Assembly: GCA_022414725.1 (NCBI GenBank)
Contig: CM039466.1
Coordinates: 18,938,361 to 19,002,360, forward strand
Direction: 5' to 3'
Source: Microglena sp. YARC
Taxonomy: Eukaryota > Chlorophyta > Chlorophyceae > Chlamydomonadales > Chlamydomonadaceae
DNA: 64,000 bases
Part shown: positions 34,327 to 43,068 of the stretch, piece by piece
Numbering within the stretch: position 1 is the stretch's first letter
Layout: each line of letters starts with the position of its first letter
Notes under the pieces: model-generated
Seen by the model: only the letters and a program-made list of their open reading frames with translations
What the model was told of the DNA's origin: nothing
Database searches by the model: none
Translations under genes and position numbers: made by a program

Positions 34327-35945
34327 TGTAGCCGTTGCCGAATGGGTAAGTGATGATCTTGAACACTGGTCTAGCTTGATACTGCGTATGGCTGGGGTGT
34401 TACATTCAACCCAGGATTCATTGTTTTAGGTGCTGCTGGTTCTCATACGTAGGTTAACATGGCCCTATGTGTGAGTGCCTATTCCTCAGCACCTCCTAGA
34501 CTGACTTATAGGGTAGTCTAGATTGGTGGAGCGTTACGACGCTTTGTTCAGGCAGCTTCCTTTCAGCTGTCTTTCTTGGTTTTGGTGGAAGGTGGTACTT
34601 AATTCAGACCACCGTTATAGCGTCTTGATGGTTTCTGACTCTTAGTTCCATAGGCAGATGGTTCGTTCGGTGGAGCTCATCATAGATTAGCTATTTCTTT
34701 TTACTCCACACTGTTTTTAGATCACCAGCCCCTCATGTGATTGGAACTTTTTGTGGAGTGTAGTAGTTATTTCCCTTTGGATTTTACTGTAATTTGGTGG
34801 GCTGGGTCATCTTGCAGTTGTACTTGCAGATGTCCTTGCAGTTGTACTTGCAGATGTACCGCCGCTCACCTCTTTCTTGTTCTTCCGAGTGTATTTCAAG
34901 CGCCCTTTCATTCCTTCCTTTGCAGTAAATTCTTTGAAGTCCTTTTTCTGCGTTTACTATTTTTCAGGTGGACAATAGGTTTTATGTACTATGGTTGTAC
35001 ATCTACCCTTCTATTGTTCATTGAAGTGTGTTTCCTTTGTTGGTTACAAGTTTCTTGAAAATTTTAACTTCGCATCCTTTGGATTTTTTCAGTTACTGCA
35101 GGTTTGGTTTGCTTGTGGTTAGGCGCTTGGTTTGTCTTGAGTGCACGAGTTCTTTGCGGTGCGATACCCACCTCTTAGACTGTTTTTCGTTAGTGCCGTA
35201 GCTGGGGATTTATGATAATTAACTTTCATACATCTTCTTACTTCCATCTTTGAGTTAGAAACCAGTTCATCATGGTTTTTTCATCCCAACCTAGTCATGA
35301 ATTCTGTGCTAAGAATAGTTTTTAAGGTAGTGGATTTTTCCATCGACTTTTTTTCTTTTTTCTTTTTTCCATCGTAGTCTTTAGTGTCCTCTTGTCTGCG
35401 TCCTTAGGCTTTGATTCTCTCGTGTGCTGCTCTCACACGATATTTCAATCCATCTCTTTGGTTATCATTGATTGGCGTTAGGTTCCTATTCCCGGATCGG
35501 GTTTTCTATACCGTTGTTCCCCAACTTTGATATACGATTTTTTCAGTCTTCTCTTTAGGTTAAGTTCTCGGTTCTTTCAGTCACCGTTGTTCCCATTCCT
35601 TTGGTATTAGGATTGATTTCTGTTTGGCCTCCCTGTGATTTTCTGGTTTGGTGCCTACTATTCTGGATGAATAGTATTTTTGCGCTTACCATGGATGGTT
35701 ACATTTCCATTTTGGTCTCAGCTCAGCTCGGTATGACCCAAGTTTTTGCTGCTACATTTTCGGAGTACTACAGTGGTTTTTGGTTCATCCTTTCTCATCC
35801 TTTTATTTTAGACAAGGCTTTCTTCTGGTTTCCTGTTTTTCCGCCGTTCCTTAATAATTTTTGTTTGCTACCAGTTTATGGTTCTATGTCCCCAGTGCCA
35901 TAGGTGGAGTACTAGTATTGTATGTCACCTGCGTCATAGGTGGAG
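34327..35945 (+). other. A1 3' internal region, T-rich, no coding signal
   Basis: Continues A1 after the B insertion (target duplication AAGCC at 29634-29638 and 34322-34326). Homologous to 32156-33892 in B and about 58839-60435 in A2. Frames of about 100 codons are Phe/Cys/Leu-rich and not conserved. Confidence 0.6.
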
Positions 35946-36283
35946 TATCAGCATGAATAGCGGTGCTCTCGCTTGTTTTATGTCTTGGTGACTCCTTGTG
36001 TACTCCCTTAGAACTATCGGTCCTGACAGTACTATGTCAGCTTCCCGTAGACTGTGTCATTCTTCATGACACTGTGACGACGTCCTGTTGACTGCGTCAT
36101 CGGTTCTTCTGACACGCGCTGTCTAGCCTGTACCCTGATCAGGTTCCAGGCTACCGCCCCCTTTCCCCCACTGGTGCCCCTTAATGGGTCTCCTGTGCTT
36201 GTAACTTATTCTCGTCTCCGCATTTATAGATTGGCGTGCTGCACACACAAAGTCCACTCTCCGGAGTGTTATCCAAGCTGATA
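35946..36283 (+). repeat. 3' LTR of A1
   Basis: 338 bp, preceded by CATAGGTGGAG, a weak polypurine-tract candidate also found before the 3' LTRs of B and A2. Confidence 0.9.
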
Positions 36284-36288
36284 ACTCC

Positions 36289-37825
36289 ACTCCACCAACA
36301 CCCTCCTCCCTCTCTTCTTACCACTACTCACCCTTGTCTTCACCTAGCTACCCCCTCCTCAGGCCTCCAGGTCTACACAGATGGTAGCCTAATAAAAGGT
36401 AAACCAGGGCACCCTAGTAAAATAGGTGCTGCAGTATATGTCCCGGCTGCAGGACAAAGCTACACCATCAACCCTGGGGGAATAGGGCCCACCAAAACTA
36501 ACAACAGGGCAGAACTGGTAGCCATCCACCAAGCCCTTCTCAACATTGACTACGACAAATCCCTTACACTCCATACAGACAGCCTCTGCTCTCTTCAACT
36601 TATTAAAAAAATGATTCATGACCCTACCACAACAACCCGTTCCATTCATACTGAACTTCTGCAATCAATTCAAAAACACCTCATTCAACGCATCCTGCAT
36701 GGCTCACACACCACTCTTTGTAAAGTCCGTTCCCTCACAGGTATCCTTGGAAATGACAGGGCAGACATTCTGGCACGCAAGGCAACTGAGCACCCTGCCT
36801 CCACCAATTTTACTGACAACACTGGGGAAATCCCCCGCCACAATGTCTACTGGCCCACAGTTCAACCTCCTCGCACACCCATGGGAGATATTCCCCCACG
36901 CATCCTAGCACCTAACCTTACACAAGGTATCACCTCTAACCTGCCCACTAGCTGCCACCTTGGCCAACACCCTCTTAAAGGGATTTATGCAACCACCTGG
37001 GCTGATAACACTCCCCACCAACTTCCTCATGCAAGTAACAAATTTTGGACCTCAACCCTTATCCAACATAAAACTAAATTCCACATCCTTAAAGCCCGCT
37101 GGGGTAGACTGTGGAACCGTAAACTTGCATTCCGCTGGAAACTCCCTTATATTACAAGCACTCACCCACCCACGAACTCCCTATGCCCCATTTGCCACAC
37201 CTGTGAGGACGGAGCGGGCCACATCCTGGCGGGCTGCACACACCGGACTTTCAAGGGGCTCTATATCAAGAGACATGACGCCGCAGTGCGACTCATCCAC
37301 AAGGCCATTTGCACCAGAGCCCTGGGATCCCGCAGAATGATCATGGACGCTGGCAAGGAAGAGGAACTCCCCAGGGGGGTCCTGGGCAAACGTCTCCCTG
37401 ACTGGTTACGCCCCTCCACTATTACTGTAGCGGACTGGAAGAGAATGAGACCTGATCTTGCCGTCCTACCTGACATAGACTCTCCTACCTGTATGTCTGA
37501 TAAAGAACTCTGGGTTCTTGAGCCTGGATACTGCTCTGATACCAACCATGCTACTAAGTTTATCACTAAACACGCCCAGCATGTTGAATTAGTAAATGGC
37601 CTTAGATCGGCTGGATACCTCGTTCACTATGAAGTTATCACCGTTGGAACAACTGGTACTATTCCAACCTCTTTTTTTACTTCTATGACCACTCTTGGAC
37701 TTCAGAGATCATGTGCCCTCAAACTGGCGGACACAGTCCACTCCCACACCATCACTAGCTTTCAGAGTATTTTACAGTGCAGACGTTTTATGGAAGCACA
37801 CCCCGGGTCGATACCCGGGGACTAG
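36289..37825 (+). pseudogene. LINE el1: RNase H, CCHC knuckle and C-terminal domain
   Basis: Frame 36236-37825 begins in the 3' LTR of A1 and continues into LINE sequence. RNase H residues seen are YTDGS (Asp), NRAEL (Glu), HTDS (Asp) and GNDRAD (Asp). The His of the VRSHTG motif in el2/el3 is Leu here (VRSLTG, near 36733), which should weaken catalysis. CPICHTC...GHILAGC follows. In the last domain LEIGYCSD of el2/el3 is LEPGYCSD here. Confidence 0.8.
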
Positions 37826-37999
37826 CACACAGACCGTCCCCCCTCTCAGGTTTTGTCTTGCCAGCTGCATTGTGTCGGTGCTTCCGAACCGGGGTGAAAA
37901 CCCCCCGTATTAAGCTGCACTGGCATGATGTGGCTACGGTGCCTGCCGGTCAGGCATCGGTGGTAATTCTTTTACTGAGATGGCCCTACGGTGACTATG

Positions 38000-38711
38000 T
38001 TAAACATGTGCTCAAGGTGTTAATTATAACATGGTTGGTAATTGTTAACACGCCTAGTTAAACAAAGTGTGATCTATTAACGACCTCCGAAAGAAAAACT
38101 TGCATGGGGTAGTTAAACACACTTTACACCTAGCTGAAAATGTGGACACCTGTCTAGCAGGATTTAAGTACCGGTAGGGATGGATGGAGGATGCTGCCCA
38201 CTCCAAAATATACCAGTTTGCTGCCTACTTTGACTTCTTCTCTGCTTCATTTTGTTTGGGATTGGCATATCATATGATGTCGGCCAAAAGCAAGTATGAT
38301 ATCATATGATATCATACGCATTGCAACATATGATATTGTTTTTAAATGGTAACTTTATCCTAGTCAGACTGCCGGCATTATATGATATCATATGATGACA
38401 TGATATCATATGCTGGCATATCGCCGTTCCCTAATTTCGGTATTGATCAATATGGTGGACCATGACAAGCTGCTTCAAACTAAGTTTGACCTACGAATCC
38501 CAGTAGATATCATTGAAACGGTAACCATAATTTACCACGAGCCGAGTAACGGTAGGGATGGACATCATAAATACCGAAGATTGTTTACATAAATACAGTA
38601 TCTGTTTATATATGTCGAGTGTTTATATTAGAAATACCAAAGAAGGTTTACAGGAATATCAAGGATGGATGCTGTAACAAAAATAATGGAGGTGTTTTAC
38701 ATATTTATCAA
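38000..38711 (+). repeat. 712-bp macrosatellite piece between LINE el1 and el2
   Basis: The piece runs from TTAAACATGTGCTC to ATATTTATCAA. It is the same segment that precedes el1 (21450-22164), follows el2 (45761 onward) and precedes el3. It contains the RT fossil and the palindromic AT insert. Confidence 0.9.
38196..38547 (+). pseudogene. RT fossil (712-bp piece between el1 and el2)
   Basis: Same fossil with a few substitutions (for example LRIPVD instead of LGIPVD). Confidence 0.65.
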
Positions 38712-38833
38712 CCCCCTCCTCTCAAGCAACAAGACATGGCCAAAGCTAAAGAAGCCATCTCTAATCAATTTCCCATCAATTCCAGCACAGCCACATTAAC
38801 ATAGATAAAGCCTGGACTATAGCACAAACTTTA

Positions 38834-40792
38834 ATGGGAGAAGATAAAACATCTGCACACATTCAATCTATTAGACAAGAACTCAAAGCCACCATACCAG
38901 AAGACCTTAACAGCATGACAAATCATCTCATGGTCACTCTTCACCAAGCTCTCTCCATCATGACTGACACCTGCCCTACCAAGCCTAGTACACCAGGCAC
39001 CTTCCTGCCAAGACAAACTGCCCAAACCTACAGAAGACTTAACTACCATATTAAACACATTAAAGCACTCCGAACAGCTTCCAACCACCTTGACCAACAA
39101 CAATACATGGAACTTAGAAGCACACCTCACACGGCAGGCACATACTCACCTACCACTAAAATTAAAATACAACAGCACTTTCAAAATTTACTCCTCTCTG
39201 ACTATTGTCTCTCCTTAACTGCTGATATTAAACAAAGTATTACAGAATTACGTCACATGCAGGTTGCACTCAAAGAGGAGAGAGCAACCGCCTCCATTAA
39301 GAAATTCCGACGCCGCCTCAGTACACAAGCACGACAAACTCACAGGGATATTTTCTCTCCTGAAAATCACACACACACACACACTGCTCTACTGGACGCA
39401 TCCACACACACACTCAGCACTAGCACCCAGGGTCTCCTGGAAGTTATGACTAAACATATGGGAAAACTCATGTCACCTCCCACTCCACCCATCTCAGATG
39501 ACTATACACGACACGCCACCCCCCCTCCATGGGAAATACACACAGACAAATACCACTTGGAAACTCCAGCCAACTCCATACAAAACACTGCCTCTCCCTA
39601 CACCTTTCTCTCCTCCTCAACCACCTATGCTGACTGTATTAGGCAACTCTCCACCAACAAAGCCACTGGCCCAGACGGCATACCTAATGAATTACTTATG
39701 TGCCTCCCACAGGAAATGCACCTCATCATACACAAACTCATGCAGCTAGTATGGATCCTGGGAGAAACACCAGACTGCTGGAAAACCTCACACACAGTCA
39801 TGCTCTACAAAAAATCAGATCCTTGCTTACCTCAAAACTACAGGCCAATAGGCCTTAACAATGCTGTAGCCAAACTCTGGACCTCCCTTGTTACTAACAC
39901 TATTACTACCTACTCTGAAACCAACCACATTCTTAGCGCCTGCCAAGAAGGTTTCAGAAAAGACAAAAGTACCTATAGACAACTCTTGAACCTACTCCAC
40001 AACATTGAGGACGCTGCCCTCTTCCACCAGGACCTCTATGCTGCCTACTTCGACTTTAGCTCTGCTTTTAACATGATTGATCACCAAAAACTTCTCTGCA
40101 TCATGCACAGCTTGGGTTACACCCACGACACTATAGACACTATTAAAGGAATCTACACAAACTCTACTACACATATTCTCCTTAACAATACACCTGGCTC
40201 CCCCATCCCCATCACTAGGGGCACCATCCAGGGGGATACTCTCTCCCCCCTACTCTTCATTATCTTTCTAGAACCCCTACACAGATGGCTCCGTTCTGGG
40301 GGACGAGGATACAGAGCAGCATCCCTACCCTCCAAAACAGCAGATGAACACCACACCAGCAGCTTGGGGTATGCTGACGACACTGCTGTCCTAACCGGCA
40401 GCTCAGAGGACCTTCGCATCCAATGTGGTAAAGTTCAAACTTTTAGCATCTGGTCGGGCATTCCTCTTAACGCCACCACATGTGTGGTCAGTGGCATACT
40501 CCACAAATCACACCCCTCTCAACCTACTCACAACAACACTCTCAAACAAAGGCTAGATAAAATTCCACTAGGAAACTCCTATGCTACCTACCAGCCGCCT
40601 GACCAAGCCTACAAATACTTGGGGGTTCACATCTCACTTACCTTAAATTGGAAAAATCAACTCCACTCTACTATTGAAACCATTCACAATAAAGGGCTGA
40701 GTATCCTCACCAAAGCTAAAAACAGGGCAACCCCCACCCAATGCTTACGAATAATTTCACAATGTGTCAGAGCAGCTATTAAATACCCATGA
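38834..40792 (+). CDS. LINE el2 polyprotein, piece 1: reverse transcriptase
   Basis: 652 codons. Residues 1-270 are a linker rich in basic and helical stretches. RT then runs from about residue 274 (TNKATGPDGIPNELL), through NYRPIGL and QEGFRKDKST, to motif A YFDFSSAF (residue 405 on), motif B RGTIQGDTLSP (QGD at 466-468), motif C YADD (513-516) and thumb motif AYKYLGVHIS. All three catalytic Asp positions are present. The RT would copy element RNA at a nicked target in the nucleus. The frame ends because one C of a CCCC run is missing near 40787 (el1 has it). The ATG is internal to the ancestral frame, not a true start. Confidence 0.85.
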   Translation: MGEDKTSAHIQSIRQELKATIPEDLNSMTNHLMVTLHQALSIMTDTCPTKPSTPGTFLPRQTAQTYRRLNYHIKHIKALRTASNHLDQQQYMELRSTPHTAGTYSPTTKIKIQQHFQNLLLSDYCLSLTADIKQSITELRHMQVALKEERATASIKKFRRRLSTQARQTHRDIFSPENHTHTHTALLDASTHTLSTSTQGLLEVMTKHMGKLMSPPTPPISDDYTRHATPPPWEIHTDKYHLETPANSIQNTASPYTFLSSSTTYADCIRQLSTNKATGPDGIPNELLMCLPQEMHLIIHKLMQLVWILGETPDCWKTSHTVMLYKKSDPCLPQNYRPIGLNNAVAKLWTSLVTNTITTYSETNHILSACQEGFRKDKSTYRQLLNLLHNIEDAALFHQDLYAAYFDFSSAFNMIDHQKLLCIMHSLGYTHDTIDTIKGIYTNSTTHILLNNTPGSPIPITRGTIQGDTLSPLLFIIFLEPLHRWLRSGGRGYRAASLPSKTADEHHTSSLGYADDTAVLTGSSEDLRIQCGKVQTFSIWSGIPLNATTCVVSGILHKSHPSQPTHNNTLKQRLDKIPLGNSYATYQPPDQAYKYLGVHISLTLNWKNQLHSTIETIHNKGLSILTKAKNRATPTQCLRIISQCVRAAIKYP

Positions 40793-42504
40793 TAGTAGCT
40801 CCCTTCTCACTAACCGACATTCACGTCATTGACAGAGCAGTATTAAAAACAGTTAAACTCTGTTGCTCCCTTCCCAGATCTTTTCCGACAAGAGCACTCC
40901 ACCTCCCTAAAACAGAGGCAGGACTAGGGGTGCCCTCCCTACTCACTGAATACACCCAGATTACTGCAACAGCCCTCACCCAGTCCATGAACGACCAAGG
41001 TCACCTGGGAATCCTCACTAGAGCTCTCCTTAATAAATCAACTTCCACCATGACCACTCTAGATCCTCTCTCTCTATCCCGCAAGCAACTTAAGTATATG
41101 TCCCTAGCCCGCCAGCTAGAAATTTTTAAAAAATCTGACATAACAATTTCTTGGAATGACACAGAACTTCTTGACAAACTTAACATACACTCTCTTCCTC
41201 TCCCTCCACAGGCAATCCCTGTATCACTCATGACTCCATTCCATAACCTGGCCATCTATTCATACCATGACCTGGTCACCCCCATGGGAACTCACCTTGT
41301 CAGCACTACAGATCTCTCTCTTATCACCTTACACAAAGTTACTAAACACCACAAACGGTCCCTGAACCGCCTCACCGCTCACCTCTCCTCCCTCCAAACT
41401 GTCGCCTCCCCAATACACTCTGACCCACTTCCCCTCTCACACCGACAACTTGCGCCCGGTTACGCAATTGCGCAGAACACAACCGATAACGTTAAATCTC
41501 CTGCTTCTATTGAACCCGCCACCCCACCCACCCAGCGTTACCAACCTCACGCCACTGTTACTGACGCAGACTACGAGGCGGATTCCATTGGGGACCTGGA
41601 AGGAAACCAATGGTGGGCGTGGCCCACGCAGACCGAAGGCAGTCACGCGCACCAAGCATGGGGCTGCCCCAGCAGTGATGCCACCTGGGCAGCACGCCAC
41701 TACTTGTGCAAATCCTGGATCCGTCACTCCTCCACCTCTAAATTTTACCGTGCATATAGAATAACTCCCACCTCACACCCTGACAGGATCCGCGAGGCCA
41801 TGACATCCCCCGACAGCAGCGCACCTGCACCACCGGCGCGCCTGCTCCACCTTACCTACGGATCCCAATACAAAGCCCTGCACATCACGAGCTGGCGGGG
41901 CAAGCGCTCCTACAACGACGACAAACTAGTCACTTCCACTGTTGTCCACGTTCAATGGGCCCCAACCATCATGCACAACGAACATATCAACTCCTACACA
42001 CACATGGGATACAGCATCCACCACAGCACATCTCTTACCTCCACTACCTCCACCATACATTGGAAACCCCAATCTCACAATGCGTCTCACCTTGTTGAAC
42101 TTTTGGGACAACCAGCATACGACCAATTAACCCACACTTTTAAAACTACTCCCCCATTAACCACACACCTCAACCCTAGGAAGGACACCCACCTTACTAA
42201 CCTTCAACAACAAGGCCAATGGGCCACCTCCCCAGGATTTAATGCTGACAACCACAACCTCTCCCTGGCCAGGGCGTGCGAGTCGCCTAGACCGGTCTGG
42301 GCCAGTAAATCCCCTCCAAACACACACACTCACACCTTCCCTCTTCACCACCTAACCCACACTCACTCCCCCACCATATCACACATAACCACACACTCTC
42401 CCCCCATCACCACACGTTCTTACAACTTACCACCCACCCATACCTTCACAACACACCCCTCACTCCCCCACCACATCACACACAACCACCTGGTCTGGGC
42501 GTGA
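40789..42504 (+). CDS. LINE el2 polyprotein, piece 2: RT thumb and spacer
   Basis: Continues piece 1 after the frameshift. Residues 1-210 are RT connection/thumb with an ALHLPKTEAGLGVPSL segment typical of LINE proteins downstream of RT. Residues 210-490 are a spacer without a named domain: a Thr/Pro-rich stretch, then WWAWPTQT and a conserved block (KALHITSWRGKRSYND, then TSTVVHVQWAPT). The block looks like a small beta fold and could be a chromo/tudor-type reader, but I cannot support that. From 42261 the frame is retroposon sequence (His/Thr/Pro-rich) and is not LINE protein. Confidence 0.7.
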   Translation: MIVAPFSLTDIHVIDRAVLKTVKLCCSLPRSFPTRALHLPKTEAGLGVPSLLTEYTQITATALTQSMNDQGHLGILTRALLNKSTSTMTTLDPLSLSRKQLKYMSLARQLEIFKKSDITISWNDTELLDKLNIHSLPLPPQAIPVSLMTPFHNLAIYSYHDLVTPMGTHLVSTTDLSLITLHKVTKHHKRSLNRLTAHLSSLQTVASPIHSDPLPLSHRQLAPGYAIAQNTTDNVKSPASIEPATPPTQRYQPHATVTDADYEADSIGDLEGNQWWAWPTQTEGSHAHQAWGCPSSDATWAARHYLCKSWIRHSSTSKFYRAYRITPTSHPDRIREAMTSPDSSAPAPPARLLHLTYGSQYKALHITSWRGKRSYNDDKLVTSTVVHVQWAPTIMHNEHINSYTHMGYSIHHSTSLTSTTSTIHWKPQSHNASHLVELLGQPAYDQLTHTFKTTPPLTTHLNPRKDTHLTNLQQQGQWATSPGFNADNHNLSLARACESPRPVWASKSPPNTHTHTFPLHHLTHTHSPTISHITTHSPPITTRSYNLPPTHTFTTHPSLPHHITHNHLVWA

Positions 42505-42550
42505 AATTCGCCCAAATAGACCGGTCTGGGCGCGAAAATCGCCCAGACCA
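42261..42550. repeat. Triplicate hairpin units in the retroposon
   Basis: Three units share GGGCG-7 bases-CGCC(C/T): about 42272-42288, 42496-42512 and 42530-42546. The last extends to a 10-bp stem GGTCTGGGCG / CGCCCAGACC at 42524-42550. AGACCGGTCT follows the first two. Deletion between units probably produced the shorter el1 copy. Confidence 0.7.
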
Positions 42551-43068
42551 AAGTTCCACTGGAGATTACTCTTTTCCTGGCTTGCCGAGGTTTACCTTAG
42601 CGGTTAGGGGGCGGCGTTAGATCGCAGGACACGCAGGCTGAGTTACAAATGTGGTGTGTTCTACATCCCTTGTGATCTACAGTACCCTTGCTGTATCGAC
42701 CCTACTTGCGAGAGTAGGAAGGGGGTGGTGAGGTTCGATTCCTCAGTATTTTGGCGTCCTGGCCCTAAGCAAACCTTGTAGGGAAGTACTGTCGGATTTC
42801 TGCCCTCGTGGTGGTTATCTAGTTATGTCTCCTTGATTCCGCCTCTAACGACCATGGCAGGGAGCTTGTCTGCCGTGGTCAACAGGGGTAGTGGTGAATG
42901 TTCGTTTGGTCGTGGGTTGGTATCTCTCACCAACCCTAAGTGCGCCTACTTTGCATATTGTAGGAGTGGCACCACCATTCGAACTGAATCCTCCGTGTCG
43001 CTGGTTTGTGTCGGGAGACCCACCTCCTGGGGTGAAAGTCCTTTCACAACTAAAAAAAAAAAAAAAAA
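42261..43068 (+). mobile_element. Poly-A-tailed retroposon in el2 (longer copy)
   Basis: 808 bp, ending in 17 As. Short target duplication AACCT at 42256-42260 and 43067-43071. The empty site is in el3 at about 61600. The 5' part has three related hairpins (GGGCG-loop-CGCC type) and the palindrome AGACCGGTCT, with a CA/CT-rich stretch between them (42310-42490). The 3' part has TTAGCGGTTAGGG (42598-42610, weak A box) and GGTTCGATTCC (42732-42742, B box). It is present at the same site in el1, so it was carried by duplication. Confidence 0.75.

Larger units (their letters stand above)
27224..36283 (+). mobile_element. LTR retroelement A1 nested in LINE el1
   Basis: LTRs are at 27224-27562 and 35946-36283. 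A 5-bp target duplication ACTCC lies at 27219-27223 and 36284-36288. The LTR ends are inverted TATCAGC...GCTGATA rather than TG...CA. The internal region carries a gag-like remnant and a copia-type integrase/connection remnant but no RT that I can find, so it is probably non-autonomous. Element B splits it at 29639-34321. Confidence 0.9.
22165..37999 (+). mobile_element. LINE copy el1 (5'-truncated, with nested insertions)
   Basis: Non-LTR retrotransposon with RT, RNase H and CCHC segments. The LINE sequence is at 22165-27223 and 36289-37999; the middle is LTR elements A1 and B. Without them it is about 6.77 kb. The 5' end lacks any endonuclease domain and starts inside the linker before RT, at the same base as el2 and el3. 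The 3' end joins the array at GACTATG-TTAAAC. A poly-A retroposon (25714-26243) is also nested inside. Confidence 0.9.

Noticed and set aside
32740..35903. Phe/Cys/Leu-rich frames in the LTR 3' internal regions
   Set aside because: T-rich DNA gives such frames; they are not conserved in frame between A1, A2 and B.
42598..42742. tRNA gene with a long intron inside the retroposon
   Set aside because: The A-box match is weak and the boxes are about 135 bp apart; no cloverleaf could be drawn with confidence.
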